A stretch of 64,000 nt of DNA from Marinobacter flavimaris. Its GTDB lineage: Bacteria; Pseudomonadota; Gammaproteobacteria; Pseudomonadales; Oleiphilaceae. The DNA lies in assembly GCF_002933295.1 (NCBI RefSeq), contig NZ_PSSW01000007.1, forward strand, positions 1 to 64,000, written 5' to 3'. Shown piece after piece: positions 51,330 through 61,391 of the stretch; the stretch's first letter is position 1, and every line of letters begins with the position of its first letter. Below the pieces are notes generated by a model. The model did no database searches, was not told the DNA's origin, and saw only the letters and a program-made list of their open reading frames with translations. The position numbers and the translations under genes were made by a program.

Positions 51330-52691
51330 TCACGCCACCGGCTCGCGCATGGTGACAAACTCCTCAGCAGATGTCGGATGAATGCCCAGGGTGGAATCGA
51401 ACTGGGCCTTGGTCGCACCAGCCTTGATGGCAACCGCCAGCCCCTGGGTAATCTCACCAGCGTCCGGACCCACCATGTGGGCACCCAATACTCGATCAGT
51501 CTCGTCGTCTACCACCAGCTTCATCAAGCTCCGTTCGTCACGACCACTGAGGGTGTATTTCATCGGGCGGAACTCCGAACGGTAAATCCGCAGTCGATGC
51601 CCCGCTTCCCGGGCCTCTTCCTCGGTCAGCCCAACCGTCCCGATGTTTGGCTGGCAGAATACGGCCGTTGGAATCGCCGAATAGTCCATTTCACCTTTGC
51701 CATCGCCGAACAAACGTCTGGATAGCACCATGCCCTGTGCCAGGGCAACCGGCGTAAGCTGAGGAGTTCCAATGACATCACCCAGCGCAGTAATTGAGGG
51801 CACGGCAGTCTGGAAGTGATCATCCACGACAACATGACCCGAGGCGCTGAGCTGAACGCCAAGATCAGTCAGACCAAGACCGTCAACCAGGGCACGACGA
51901 CCGGTTGCCGCCATCACCAGGCCGGTCTCCAGGGTTTCGCCATTGTTAAGTTGAACCCGGTAATGGGCGTTTTCGGCCTCAACCGATTCAATGGTCACCC
52001 CGAACTGCAGGTTTACGCCTTTTTTCCGCATTTCCTGTTCGGTAAACCGTCGGATGTCGACATCAAACCCGCGCAGGAACAGATCACCGCGATACAGCAA
52101 GGTTGTATCAACACCCAACCCGGCCAGGATGCCGGCAAACTCCACAGCGATGTAGCCACCGCCCCAGACCACGGCCTGCTTCGGCAGCTGCGGCAGGTAG
52201 AACATCTCGTTGGACGTAAGAATGCATTCCTTGCCGGGCACATCCGGAATCACCGGCCAGCTGCCGGTGGCAATCGTGATGTGTTTGGCCCGATAGGAGG
52301 TATCCCCGACGACCACGGTATTGGCGTCTGACAATGACGCCGTTCCTTCGATGATGGTCACACCGGCGTTTTCCAGCAACCGGCCATAAATGCCATTCAG
52401 ACGCTCGATCTCGGCATTCTTGTTGGCAACCAGCTTCGGCCAGTCGAAACTGACATCGTCGAGTGGAACCTGCCAACCGTAGCCGGCTGCATCTTCCAGC
52501 TCATCGTGAACGTGAGCGCCGTACACAAACAGTTTCTTGGGCACGCAGCCAACGTTTACGCAGGTTCCGCCAAGATACCTGGATTCAACCACGGCCACCC
52601 TGGCGCCCCGCTGGGCAGACATCCGCGCGAGGCGAACGCCGCCGGAGCCGGCTCCGATAACGATCAGATCAAAATCCTGCTGGTCAGACAC
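51330..52691 (-). CDS. gorA: glutathione-disulfide reductase
   Basis: A 453-residue NADPH-dependent flavoprotein. The FAD motif is [20 protein letters not shown], the redox disulfide is [20 protein letters not shown], the pyridine-nucleotide motif [17 protein letters not shown] has the family spacing, and the C-terminal [14 protein letters not shown] bears the catalytic histidine. It keeps glutathione reduced, supporting glutaredoxins such as the one at 5624-5917. It starts with GTG, with GGAG 9 bases upstream. It is reverse strand, convergent with the hybrid kinase gene. Confidence 0.94.
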   Translation of the reverse strand: MSDQQDFDLIVIGAGSGGVRLARMSAQRGARVAVVESRYLGGTCVNVGCVPKKLFVYGAHVHDELEDAAGYGWQVPLDDVSFDWPKLVANKNAEIERLNGIYGRLLENAGVTIIEGTASLSDANTVVVGDTSYRAKHITIATGSWPVIPDVPGKECILTSNEMFYLPQLPKQAVVWGGGYIAVEFAGILAGLGVDTTLLYRGDLFLRGFDVDIRRFTEQEMRKKGVNLQFGVTIESVEAENAHYRVQLNNGETLETGLVMAATGRRALVDGLGLTDLGVQLSASGHVVVDDHFQTAVPSITALGDVIGTPQLTPVALAQGMVLSRRLFGDGKGEMDYSAIPTAVFCQPNIGTVGLTEEEAREAGHRLRIYRSEFRPMKYTLSGRDERSLMKLVVDDETDRVLGAHMVGPDAGEITQGLAVAIKAGATKAQFDSTLGIHPTSAEEFVTMREPVA

Positions 52692-52717
52692 AGCTTCTCC
52701 CGTTACACATTTTAAAA

Positions 52718-53389
52718 TCAGGTTTGGCCGGAGGTGGCCGTTTTGGTTTCCGGATGCACTTCCCTGAACAACACGTGATCTTCAAAATCGCCGAGCTGAA
52801 TCTTGCCAAGGCTCCGGAAGCCCTCGGATTCGTAAAACGGCAGATAACGGTTGTTACCCGTATCGAGCACCAACCCGCTGCCACGCGGGTTCTCGGCACA
52901 GAGTTTTTCAACGGTTTTCAGCAGCAAACGGCCGTAGCCGCGATTCTGGTATTTGGGATTAACCCCCATCATGGGCAACTGATGCGCCAGTGGTTGTGGC
53001 AACATGTCGCGAATTTTCTCGTGGTAGTCCAGATACCGACGTGTAGAGGCAAACCCCGTCGTCAGCACCATACGAATCCGCCAGCTGATCTGATCAGCCA
53101 GGTTCATCCTTAATTCGGGATCCCCGATGAACGCAACGGCCACAAGCGTGTCGTCAACCATCACGCCAATGGCATCCTGTTCGAGCTCAAAATAAAGGTC
53201 TATCAGCTCCCTTATGGTCGCCCTCACCCTCTGATCGTAGCCGGGGCGCCGGTGATCAAACAGGTACTGGAACGTCGGTTCGTTCCGGTAGGCGTGAAAC
53301 AGAATGGATCTGGCTTCATTCCGCGCCGTTTCGTCCAGGCGAACAATGGCTGGCTCGGATTTGTTCTTGTTGTCGCTGCCGTTACTCAT
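52718..53389 (-). CDS. GNAT-family acetyltransferase
   Basis: A 223-residue protein with the GNAT fold. The acetyl-CoA-binding motif is [15 protein letters not shown] (R-x-x-G-x-G), preceded by the strand [10 protein letters not shown] and followed by [12 protein letters not shown]. The first ~30 residues are polar and probably disordered. Substrate unknown. It lies 26 bases upstream of gor on the same strand, perhaps sharing its transcript, and 56 bases from the end of the gsp operon. Confidence 0.88.
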   Translation of the reverse strand: MSNGSDNKNKSEPAIVRLDETARNEARSILFHAYRNEPTFQYLFDHRRPGYDQRVRATIRELIDLYFELEQDAIGVMVDDTLVAVAFIGDPELRMNLADQISWRIRMVLTTGFASTRRYLDYHEKIRDMLPQPLAHQLPMMGVNPKYQNRGYGRLLLKTVEKLCAENPRGSGLVLDTGNNRYLPFYESEGFRSLGKIQLGDFEDHVLFREVHPETKTATSGQT

Positions 53390-53445
53390 CGCTTCCCTCT
53401 CCTGCGTCAGTTCCGGACAAAAGGCCCGGAATCTGGTTTTCAGAA

Positions 53446-53976
53446 TCAGATGGCCAGTGTGAGACGAACGGAAACCCGCCCTGGCTCACTGGCCCTGTCC
53501 ATGGCCGCCTGGTCAATGACGACACCATGGTTGCCATTCAATCGCTCTAACCAAGCGGCAACCTCTGCAAAAGGCACATTCTCAAGCCAGACTCGGATGG
53601 CGTCTTCACCGCTGGGCTCAAAGCGCTGAAGTGACAGACCCGCCTCCCCGGCGGAACGGGTCACCAGCGCCATCAGGGCACGGCCATCCGCAGGTTTGTC
53701 TGCCGACGCCGTGGTGCTGGCACCGCCTGTATTGCCAAGACGCTGAATTGTCCGCTGGTTTGCCTGCATCCAGGCCAGCAATTCGCCGGCATTGTCTCTG
53801 GCAGCTTCCGCCTGGTCGTAGAACCCGGCCGCCGGTCGCCAAACGGCAAAATACAGAAGGCCAAGAAACACAGCGATGGCCAGCACCACCAAAGCCTGCT
53901 GGTCGCGACGGGGCAACTGGTCGTATTGCGCAATGAGTTTGCCGACCGCCGGCTGATCCTTGATTCGGGAAAACAT
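53446..53976 (-). CDS. gspM: type II secretion system protein M
   Basis: A 176-residue inner-membrane protein and last gene of the gsp operon. A short cytoplasmic tail (QLPRRDQQALVVLAIAVFLG) leads into a single membrane segment, then a periplasmic ferredoxin-like domain with LSLQRFEPSGEDAIRVWLEN and FAEVAAWLERLNGNHGVVID. GspM binds GspL and helps place the secretion platform. Three bases separate it from gspL. Confidence 0.9.
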   Translation of the reverse strand: MFSRIKDQPAVGKLIAQYDQLPRRDQQALVVLAIAVFLGLLYFAVWRPAAGFYDQAEAARDNAGELLAWMQANQRTIQRLGNTGGASTTASADKPADGRALMALVTRSAGEAGLSLQRFEPSGEDAIRVWLENVPFAEVAAWLERLNGNHGVVIDQAAMDRASEPGRVSVRLTLAI

Positions 53977-53979
53977 ACC

Positions 53980-55284
53980 TTAACCTCCTGAGACCGTCAG
54001 GCGGCCGCGGGCGCCGCTCGCTTCGTTCACCACCGAACCAATCTGCGCCTCCAGCCCCTGGTTCGCGAGGCCGTTGCGCAGAGCGCTCAAACGGTCATAA
54101 CTATCGGCTCTCACGTCTACGACCAGCTCACCCCGTGAGCGGCTGTAATTCACTGAATTGAAATTCACTCCCTGGCTGCCCGGCAAACGGGAATACTGTT
54201 GTCCGGTGTATTTCATCAGGGTAATAAAGTCCACTTCCGGCCCACTTGCGCCGGCAACCCGCAACTGGCCTTCGATCACGCGCCGGACGTTGCCGGCATG
54301 GGTACGCCGGTCATTCGGAAACGCATCGCGATAGATTGCCATGGCCTCGTTTCGCAGTTTTTCTGCCTGATTCTGATAGTAGAATCCCATTCCGGCATTC
54401 AACGCCACCTGAACCACGAACCAGACGGCGGCAACTGCGATGAGGGGTTTCCATGGTTTGAGCGGACTCGCCTTGCCCGATTTGGACGAGAACATGCCCT
54501 GGCACAGGTTTACCGGTTCGCACAGATGATGGTGATGGGCGTAGGCCAGCAGTTCCAGAGGCATGAGTTCAAGAACTTCCTTGCGAACGGCAAGCCGACC
54601 AGAACCGTTCAACTCCGAGATGGCCGATTGCTGGAGATCAAATTCTTCAGCGGTGCCGTAAAGCGTGACCGGAATTTCAGCCACCACTTCCTCCGCAGAC
54701 GGTGCAGCCAGCGTGTGAGCAAACATTCCCAGGTTCGCAGACTGCATACTCAGCCACTCGCCGCGTTCGCTCACCATCATTGCCGTTTCGCCATCCAGGC
54801 AGACCGACCAGCCGCCTTCGGTGCGCGGCAACAATGAGGCATCCGGAAAAATCGCTTCCAGGCGAACATGCTCCCAGCCGCTGAACAGATTCACCCACTG
54901 CCCCATCCGTTCGCGATCAATGGCCGCTACGCGGTAGCCGTGATCGGTATGGGCGCCCAGCGCCAGATGAACAGAATCAATGTCCTGGGCAATCTGCTCC
55001 TCGACAGCGTAGGGCAACGCCTGATTGATAAAGCGGCTTTGCTTCGCGGGAATATCAGCCAGACAATAAATCGCTTCTTCGCCGGGGATAAGGCCGATCA
55101 ACAGAACATTATCCAGTGCATTCTGGCCGAGGGTATGCTCGATGGTTTCCCGACTGTCGCCTGCGCCGCGAGCCTGCGCATCGCCACTGGCATCGTGCAG
55201 GACCCAGTTGAACATCTGGGCACCGGGGTCCTGGTCAGCGTCCGCAAACGGCGGTATTGGGCGGACGTAAAGGCGATAAGACAT
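53980..55284 (-). CDS. gspL: type II secretion system protein L
   Basis: A 434-residue inner-membrane assembly-platform protein. The cytoplasmic actin-like domain (about 1-260, with the CLADIPAKQSRFINQALPYA segment) couples to the GspE ATPase, and a membrane helix follows (IAVAAVWFVVQVALNAGMGF). The C-terminal periplasmic ferredoxin-like domain is about 330-434 (VNFNSVNYSRSRGELVVDVR). It lies between gspK (2-base gap) and gspM, in the usual order. Confidence 0.92.
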   Translation of the reverse strand: MSYRLYVRPIPPFADADQDPGAQMFNWVLHDASGDAQARGAGDSRETIEHTLGQNALDNVLLIGLIPGEEAIYCLADIPAKQSRFINQALPYAVEEQIAQDIDSVHLALGAHTDHGYRVAAIDRERMGQWVNLFSGWEHVRLEAIFPDASLLPRTEGGWSVCLDGETAMMVSERGEWLSMQSANLGMFAHTLAAPSAEEVVAEIPVTLYGTAEEFDLQQSAISELNGSGRLAVRKEVLELMPLELLAYAHHHHLCEPVNLCQGMFSSKSGKASPLKPWKPLIAVAAVWFVVQVALNAGMGFYYQNQAEKLRNEAMAIYRDAFPNDRRTHAGNVRRVIEGQLRVAGASGPEVDFITLMKYTGQQYSRLPGSQGVNFNSVNYSRSRGELVVDVRADSYDRLSALRNGLANQGLEAQIGSVVNEASGARGRLTVSGG

Positions 55285-55286
55285 GA

Positions 55287-56291
55287 TTATCCTTCTGAAA
55301 TTGTGAAAGGCTCTTTGGTGATTCGGTTTTTCTGACCGATATCCCTGTTAACCGTCTGGACTTCGCCTTCCGGAGTCCGGAACACGGTACTGACCATATT
55401 CACGACACGGTTATCGTAGGTAATCCGCGAGGCAACTTCAAAAAACCGTGTTTGCAACCCCAGTCCAACCGACTTGAGCCCGAGCCCGGCGAACTCTGGT
55501 AACGCCAGAAAGTCCTGGAGATTCTCGAACCGTTCCTCTTCCCGCTTCTCAAGAATAGACGCAGCCTGGGCGTCCGTCAGCTCTTCATGGAGAGAGCGGA
55601 TCACCATGGCCGTCGCGGTGTTCACGTTGATCCCCGTACCATTTACAGGAAGTGCCGCCACGTGGGGCCGCAGGGCCCGATAAATCTCTTCGGTCATGCC
55701 TTCGATCAGGCGCAATTCGGTCACCGTGGTGAACGGCTGGTTGGCAGCCCGGTAACCCTGCTCAGCCATCAGATACTGGCCATCCTCGGCGCCGTACGCC
55801 GTGACGGTCTGGTCATTGGGGTCGATCCAGTCCACCAGCGAATCTACAGAAACTGCAGTAATCCCCAGTGCGGCAAACAGCTGAACGAAACGATCTCTGA
55901 CGATGGGATCCACCTGGCCATTGGCGCCGACCAGGTCGTTCAGATTAAGCCGACCTCCAAGGTCGTCAATCTGGACCTCAGCCACACCATTGTCATCCAG
56001 CGGCAGAACGGCTGCATTGGCGGCCCAGAACTCGTCGAGGCTGTCGACCATCAGGCTTTCTTCCTTGTCCTCGTCATAATCCCTGCGCAGGATCTGGCGG
56101 GCGAACGCCTCGGCGCCAAGTGCGATACTCTGACCCTGCTGTTGAGCCAGATAATGTCCCGCCTTGAACACTCGCAAGCTCTGCTGCTGGGTCATCCCCG
56201 AAGCAAGCATGACCACCAGAGCCATGGCCAGCAGCACCATGATCAGAGCAACGCCGCGCTGACGATTCGATAACCTCGGGGTCTGGCCCAT
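55287..56291 (-). CDS. gspK: type II secretion system minor pseudopilin K
   Basis: A 334-residue minor pseudopilin. A prepilin leader ends RQRG before VALIMVLLAMALVVMLASGM, so the prepilin peptidase would cut after the glycine. The large inserted helical domain typical of GspK has DDLGGRLNLNDLV and INVNTATAMVIRSLHEELTD (helix-hairpin-helix-like). GspK caps the pseudopilus tip with GspI and GspJ. It overlaps neither neighbour but is within 7 bases of gspJ. Confidence 0.93.
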   Translation of the reverse strand: MGQTPRLSNRQRGVALIMVLLAMALVVMLASGMTQQQSLRVFKAGHYLAQQQGQSIALGAEAFARQILRRDYDEDKEESLMVDSLDEFWAANAAVLPLDDNGVAEVQIDDLGGRLNLNDLVGANGQVDPIVRDRFVQLFAALGITAVSVDSLVDWIDPNDQTVTAYGAEDGQYLMAEQGYRAANQPFTTVTELRLIEGMTEEIYRALRPHVAALPVNGTGINVNTATAMVIRSLHEELTDAQAASILEKREEERFENLQDFLALPEFAGLGLKSVGLGLQTRFFEVASRITYDNRVVNMVSTVFRTPEGEVQTVNRDIGQKNRITKEPFTISEG

Positions 56292-56297
56292 CGCTAC

Positions 56298-57077
56298 CTA
56301 GCCTCCCTGCCCCGTTGCACCGGTATTCTCTCCGGTTTGTTCTCCGGTAGCCTCTTCTTCTGTGCTTTCTTCTTCCGCTTCGCTGGCAGCCTGGTTGGCC
56401 TGGTTTACTGCACCCTGGGCAACGGCCGGATCAAAATCCGGTAAGGCAAAGGTCCGTACCAGCGTTCCAAAACGTTCATGTTCCAGAGTTACTTCCATGC
56501 CCAGCGGCAGTGGAATATCCGGGCGGCTACCCGGGGTCAGTCCGGCCATCACCTCATCGGTTGGCCATTGCGGTTGCCAGCTCCGGTTGGCATCCAGAAA
56601 CCTTATTTCCAGGCGCTTTACGCCTTCCAGCAGCAGCACGTCGCGGCTTTCATCTTCCTGGCCCTGATCCACCATCGGCCAGTACCGGCGCCGCAGTTCG
56701 CTGCCAGTATATTCCCAGCCGACACGCTGCAGGCAACTGCGGCGAATACCCAGGGGGTTCCGCCACCCCTGACGGGTCAGCAACAGGGAAAAGTCGTCCG
56801 CACGGCTGGAGAGCGCTGGCTGGAAATCCCCGTAAATGTCCCTGGCCGGCCGGTTGACCACCTGCATGATATCCCGCTCAAGCAGGAGCATGGACCGCTG
56901 CAAACCGTCGAACTGTTCCGCCAGTTCGTTCACCCGATCGCGGGAATTGACCACTCCGTTGATAACCTGCCAAACGCCAAGCCCGATAACGGCGGTGATG
57001 GTAACCGCGATCAAAACCTCCAGCAGGGTAAAACCACGTTGTTGCGGATGGCAGCTGTGTGCGGACGGGAACCTCAT
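56298..57077 (-). CDS. gspJ: type II secretion system minor pseudopilin J
   Basis: A 259-residue pseudopilin. The prepilin leader is QQRGFTLLEVLIAVTITAVI, with cleavage before F and the conserved glutamate at +5. The periplasmic body has RSMLLLERDIMQVVNRPARD and LLLEGVKRLEIRFLDANRSW. The C-terminus is glutamate/threonine/glycine-rich (EEEATGEQTGENTGATGQGG), unusual for the family and probably disordered. Start at 57077 is used; the frame continues upstream but has no prepilin features. Its ATGA overlaps the gspI stop. Confidence 0.92.
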   Translation of the reverse strand: MRFPSAHSCHPQQRGFTLLEVLIAVTITAVIGLGVWQVINGVVNSRDRVNELAEQFDGLQRSMLLLERDIMQVVNRPARDIYGDFQPALSSRADDFSLLLTRQGWRNPLGIRRSCLQRVGWEYTGSELRRRYWPMVDQGQEDESRDVLLLEGVKRLEIRFLDANRSWQPQWPTDEVMAGLTPGSRPDIPLPLGMEVTLEHERFGTLVRTFALPDFDPAVAQGAVNQANQAASEAEEESTEEEATGEQTGENTGATGQGG

Positions 57078-57448
57078 TGTGCCCCCACGAAAGCCGACAG
57101 GGTATGGATCGGCTCCGGCGTCGCGCCTTCCTCGCGATAACGGGCAACCGTAACCTCCACACGACGCATCTTCGCCTCGGCGGTTGCAAGAATCGCGGTG
57201 GTCACCCGCCAACGATACGGCCCGAAGTCGGTATCCTTGGAGTTCTCGGAGATGCCCGGAATGTTTTCCTGCAGTCGAATTTCGTTTATTCGGTTATCTG
57301 CCAACCAGCTCGCCAGGGTTTTGTCCCGAACCCGTTCGTAACTGGAAATGTACTGGCTTCCAACTTCGGCCGCAGCCGTTGCAATCAGGCCGAACACAAG
57401 CAGGGCAATGAGTACTTCGATCAGGGTAAACCCTTTCTGCGTCCTCAC
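57074..57448 (-). CDS. gspI: type II secretion system minor pseudopilin I
   Basis: A 124-residue pseudopilin. The leader is short (MRTQKG) before FTLIEVLIALLVFGLIATAA, followed by WLADNRINEIRLQ, a signature GspI block. It starts with GTG and overlaps the gspH stop by 4 bases, which is a coupling arrangement. It forms the tip complex with GspJ and GspK. Confidence 0.93.
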   Translation of the reverse strand: MRTQKGFTLIEVLIALLVFGLIATAAAEVGSQYISSYERVRDKTLASWLADNRINEIRLQENIPGISENSKDTDFGPYRWRVTTAILATAEAKMRRVEVTVARYREEGATPEPIHTLSAFVGAQ

Positions 57449-57975
57449 CCGCTGCTCCCCTCATCGCCCGGTTTGCGCCAGTCCATGGGCGACACCCCAT
57501 CCGAGGCCAGAACGTGCATCGTGTCTGACCCGTTTCCGATAGTGAACTCAAGCTCGAACGGCGTTGTCTCGCCACTGGAGAAAAAAACGACGTCCGGCAA
57601 CAGGGTAGCTTCGGATGATGCCAGCCTGGGCGCGTCGCTTTCGATGAACTCGGTGACAGTGAGCCATTCCGGCAGGCTCCGGGCCCGGAACATACGCTCA
57701 CCGGAGGCCTTCCAGTCGCCAGTCTGATCCTGGTAAGCCACGAACTGGTAGCCGTCTTCCTCCAGCTTCAGGCCCAGCTCCAGGTTATTCAGAACCGCCT
57801 GCTCCGAGGCCGTCTGCATAAGCAGGTACAGCTCCCGGACCTCATTTTCCAGTTCGCGCTGCTGGGAGCTTCCCCCCATGGTAAACACGGCAAGAGAAGC
57901 CAGCAGACCCACAACCACCAGGACCACCAGTATTTCAATCAGGGTGAAACCGGTCTGTCGGGATCTGACCTGCAC
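57445..57975 (-). CDS. gspH: type II secretion system minor pseudopilin H
   Basis: A 176-residue pseudopilin. The N-terminus RQTGFTLIEILVVLVVVGLL is the prepilin motif, with F at +1. The beta-rich remainder has ELYLLMQTASEQAVLNNLEL and LEEDGYQFVAYQD, fitting the GspH family. The start is GTG at 57975. It lies 6 bases downstream of gspG. Confidence 0.9.
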   Translation of the reverse strand: MQVRSRQTGFTLIEILVVLVVVGLLASLAVFTMGGSSQQRELENEVRELYLLMQTASEQAVLNNLELGLKLEEDGYQFVAYQDQTGDWKASGERMFRARSLPEWLTVTEFIESDAPRLASSEATLLPDVVFFSSGETTPFELEFTIGNGSDTMHVLASDGVSPMDWRKPGDEGSSG

Positions 57976-57981
57976 AGTGAT

Positions 57982-58434
57982 TTAGCCCTCGGTGTCCCAG
58001 ACGCTGATATCCGCAGCGTCGCCGTCGCCACCTTCCTGGCCGTCAGAGCCATAGGAATACAGATCGTAGGGACCTTCGGTACCCGGGCTTACGTACTGGT
58101 ATTCAGAACCCCAGGGATCCTCCGGCACGCTCTTCAGGTAACCGTCGGAATTCCAGTTCTTGGGCTCCGGGCTGCCACTTGGCTTGGAAACCAGCGCCTC
58201 AAGACCCTGCTGGGTGGAGGGATAATGGCTGTTATCCAGGCGATAAAGGTCCAGCGCATTGGCAATGTTGCTCAACTGGGTTTCCGCCACGGTAACCTTG
58301 GCCTGGTCACTCCGACCCATGATGTTTGGAGCCACGATGGCCACCAGCAGGCCCAGGATCACCATCACCACCATGATTTCAATCAAGGTAAAGCCGCGGT
58401 TACGGTTGTGTGAATTGAGGTTTTTGGTCGTCAT
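57982..58434 (-). CDS. gspG: type II secretion system major pseudopilin G
   Basis: A 150-residue major pseudopilin. The prepilin motif is NRGFTLIEIMVVMVILGLLV, and the family blocks ALDLYRLDNSHYPSTQQGLE and DPWGSEYQYVSPGTEG follow; the DSYGSDG-type end (YSYGSDGQEGGDGDAADISV) holds a typical calcium site. It polymerises into the pseudopilus. Start at 58434 (MTTKNLNS) is preferred over an in-frame ATG at 58455, which has no ribosome site. Confidence 0.95.
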   Translation of the reverse strand: MTTKNLNSHNRNRGFTLIEIMVVMVILGLLVAIVAPNIMGRSDQAKVTVAETQLSNIANALDLYRLDNSHYPSTQQGLEALVSKPSGSPEPKNWNSDGYLKSVPEDPWGSEYQYVSPGTEGPYDLYSYGSDGQEGGDGDAADISVWDTEG

Positions 58435-58501
58435 TGTCTCACTCGTTATTGGCATGGATTGCTTTGGTCCGGGCTCGTCGACTGACGCTCCGGCGCGGGT
58501 T

Positions 58502-59713
58502 TCATCCCACGAGATTACTCATATTCAGTATCGGCAGCATGATGGCCAGTACGATGATCAGCACCACCACGCCCATCACCAGTAGCATCATCGGCTCGAA
58601 CAGCCCCACAATCGCAGCGATCTTTGATTGAAGGGTGTTTTCCTGCATGCGCGCGGTTCGTTCCAGCATGCTGTCCAGCTCACCACTGGCCTCCCCGCTG
58701 GCGATCATGTGCAGCATCATCGGCGGAAAATACCCGGTCTGATCGAGGGAACGGTGCAATGAGCCGCCTTCGCTGACCTTTCTGGCTGCATCCCGCAGTT
58801 CCTGCCGCAGAAAATCATTGGATAACACCTCACCGGCAATGCGCATTGCCTCGACCAGCGGCACGCCACTGGTCGTCAGTATGCTGAGGGTGCTGGCATA
58901 TCGGGCAGTGTTAACGCCACGAACCATCCCTGAAAACAAGGGGAGATGTAACAGACGTTTGTGAAACCGCAGTCTAAACCCGGGCTTGGTCAGGAAAAAG
59001 CGGAACACCATCAATGCGGCGACCAGCAGTATAAATAGATAGACACCGTAATCCGCCAGAAATTCCGACACCGCAAGCATGGCCATAGTCAGCGTTGGCA
59101 GCTCCTGCCCCTGCTTCAGAAACACATCAATGATATCCGGCACCACGTAGGTCAGCAGGAACACGACGATGGCAATGGCGACGATACTGAGAATGATGGG
59201 GTAGATGGCCGCCAGCTGAATTTTCTGGCGAGCCTCCTGACGGTTTTCGGTGTAATCCGCCAGCCGGTTCAGAACCAGATCGAGATGGCCGGCGTGCTCA
59301 CCCGCAGCAACGGTAGACCGGTACAGCCTCGGGAACGCCCGGGGAAACTCACCCAGGCTGTCCGCCAGGGTGTAGCCTTCCATGACTTTCGCGCGAATGG
59401 CGATCAGCATGCTGCGTATTCTGGGTTTCGGTGACTGCTGAGCGGCCGCCGAGAGCGCCTGCTCGATGGGAATGCCGGACTGGATCAGGGTTGCCAGTTG
59501 GCGTGTAACCAGTGCAAGATCGGCCGCGGCCAGCGAACCCCGGCTGCCCAGGGGATTGCTCCTGGCCTGTTTCTCGGCGGCCGGTTCGACGGCCAGCGGC
59601 GTGAGGCCTCGCTCCCGAAGTTGCTGGCGAACGGCTCTCGGCGCATCGGCTTCCACGACACCTTGTTTCTGCTTGCCTCGGGAATCGAGCGCCTTGTATT
59701 CGTATGCTGGCAT
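58502..59713 (-). CDS. gspF: type II secretion system inner-membrane platform protein F
   Basis: A 403-residue polytopic protein. Two T2SSF domains are visible, around residues 70-195 (LALVTRQLATLIQSGIPIEQ, AGEHAGHLDLVLNRLADYTE) and 270-395 (RYASTLSILTTSGVPLVEAM, GEASGELDSMLERTARMQEN). It starts with MPAYEYKALDSRGK, standard for GspF. It forms the membrane platform that contacts GspE and GspL. gspE ends 3 bases upstream. Confidence 0.95.
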   Translation of the reverse strand: MPAYEYKALDSRGKQKQGVVEADAPRAVRQQLRERGLTPLAVEPAAEKQARSNPLGSRGSLAAADLALVTRQLATLIQSGIPIEQALSAAAQQSPKPRIRSMLIAIRAKVMEGYTLADSLGEFPRAFPRLYRSTVAAGEHAGHLDLVLNRLADYTENRQEARQKIQLAAIYPIILSIVAIAIVVFLLTYVVPDIIDVFLKQGQELPTLTMAMLAVSEFLADYGVYLFILLVAALMVFRFFLTKPGFRLRFHKRLLHLPLFSGMVRGVNTARYASTLSILTTSGVPLVEAMRIAGEVLSNDFLRQELRDAARKVSEGGSLHRSLDQTGYFPPMMLHMIASGEASGELDSMLERTARMQENTLQSKIAAIVGLFEPMMLLVMGVVVLIIVLAIMLPILNMSNLVG

Positions 59714-59716
59714 GGT

Positions 59717-61225
59717 TTACTGACCCCGGTGCGTAACGCGGAGTACTTCTTCCACCGTGGTCACACCATCCAGGATTTTCTGCACGCCGTCTGCGTGAAT
59801 ACTCGGGCCATGCTGGCGAGCCACCTTTTCCAGGTCCAGCTCCCCGGCACGTTTGTGGATCAGAGAACTGATTTCCTCGGAGATCTCCACCACCTCATAG
59901 ATACCAATACGCCCACGGTAACCGAGCTGGTTGCAATGGCTACAGCCGGTTGCCCGGTAAATGGTGGGCGGGTTGGCGGGATCCTGCTGCAGAAACTCGC
60001 AGTGCTCTTCTGTAGGTGTATACGGCTCCCGGCATTCCTTGCACAGAACCCGAACCAGCCGTTGGGCAACAATGCCCACCAGGCTTGATGAAATCAGGAA
60101 GGGCTCGATACCCATATCCATAAGCCGGGTAATCGCGCCAACGGCGGTATTGGTGTGCAACGTGGAGAGGACCAGGTGGCCCGTCAGACTCGCCTGTACG
60201 GCAATTTCTGCCGTTTCCAGATCCCGAATCTCACCGATCATAACCACGTCGGGATCCTGACGCAGAATGGCACGAAGACCCCGGGCAAAGGTCATGTCCA
60301 CCTTGGTATTCACCTGGGTCTGGCCGATGCCCGGCAGGTTATACTCGATGGGGTCCTCAACAGTCAGGATGTTGCGGCTACGATCGTTGATTTCCTGGAG
60401 CGAAGCATAGAGTGTGGTGGACTTACCGGAACCCGTCGGGCCAGTGACCAGCAAAATGCCATAAGGCCGGTAAATCAGCTTGCGCAGAACCTTCAGGTCC
60501 TGCCCCGCCATGCCAAGGGATTCCAGCCGTATGGCACCTGCCTGTTTGTCGAGCAAACGCAGAACCACGCGTTCACCGCTAGAAGACGGCATGGTCGACA
60601 CACGAATATCCACTTCCCTACCAGCGACCCTCAGCGCAATACGGCCATCCTGGGGCACCCGTTTCTCAGCGATATCCAGCTTCGCCATAACCTTGATCCG
60701 GGACACCAGCAGCGGGGCCAGTGCGCGCTTGGGCTCTACCACTTCACGCAACACACCATCCACCCGGAAGCGAACCACAAGGCGCTTTTCATAGGTTTCA
60801 ATGTGAACGTCCGAGGCGCTGGTTTTCACTGCTTCAGTGAGAATGGCATTGATCAGACGGATGATTGGAGCATCGTCTTCCTGCTCCAGAAGATCCTCGG
60901 TTTCCGGCACGGAGTCAGCGAGCGAGGCCAGGTCCATGTCATCGCCGATGCCTTCCACCATCTGCATCGCTTCCGCAGAATCGTTCTGATAGGCGGAATT
61001 CAGAGCCTGGTCGAACCGGTCCGGATCGATGGTGGCAAAACGGGCACGACCGCCACTGATACGGTTCGCTTCCGCCAGCGCAGAATGGGACGCACCGGGA
61101 CGCACCAGAATAACCGGCTCGCCGGCGTCCGAACGGGTCAGGATTACTCCGTTGCGCTTGGCAAAAGTAAACGGAAGACGGCCCAGCGGAGCATCCTGCG
61201 GCTGAAGTTCAGTGTCTGTGGTCAA
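59717..61225 (-). CDS. gspE: type II secretion system ATPase E
   Basis: A 502-residue secretion ATPase. The N-terminal domain is followed by the ATPase core with Walker A GPTGSGKSTTLYA, Asp box SRNILTVEDPIEYNLPGIGQ, Walker B in LRQDPDVVMIGEIRDLETAE and the His box TGHLVLSTLHTNTAVGAI. The zinc tetracysteine is CKEC---- and CSHCNQLGYRGR. It powers pseudopilus assembly. The start is TTG at 61225, with GAGG a few bases upstream. It is the first gene of the reverse-strand gsp operon. Confidence 0.95.
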   Translation of the reverse strand: MTTDTELQPQDAPLGRLPFTFAKRNGVILTRSDAGEPVILVRPGASHSALAEANRISGGRARFATIDPDRFDQALNSAYQNDSAEAMQMVEGIGDDMDLASLADSVPETEDLLEQEDDAPIIRLINAILTEAVKTSASDVHIETYEKRLVVRFRVDGVLREVVEPKRALAPLLVSRIKVMAKLDIAEKRVPQDGRIALRVAGREVDIRVSTMPSSSGERVVLRLLDKQAGAIRLESLGMAGQDLKVLRKLIYRPYGILLVTGPTGSGKSTTLYASLQEINDRSRNILTVEDPIEYNLPGIGQTQVNTKVDMTFARGLRAILRQDPDVVMIGEIRDLETAEIAVQASLTGHLVLSTLHTNTAVGAITRLMDMGIEPFLISSSLVGIVAQRLVRVLCKECREPYTPTEEHCEFLQQDPANPPTIYRATGCSHCNQLGYRGRIGIYEVVEISEEISSLIHKRAGELDLEKVARQHGPSIHADGVQKILDGVTTVEEVLRVTHRGQ

Positions 61226-61391
61226 GGTCGTCCTCGTTCGTGAAACCCTTTTCGATTCAACTAATTCAGAAAGGCTACCACAGGATATGGACCCGCTGAA
61301 TAACTCTATACACTATACTCCCAATAAAACGTTGCAGTCTGATAACCTGTGAGCTTTTTCCCGGCCCACAAACTTGCATTCAGGATGATCA

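Noticed and set aside
60155..61243. A 362-codon forward frame over gspE
   Set aside because: It is antisense to a Walker-motif ATPase; there is no independent evidence for a gene.
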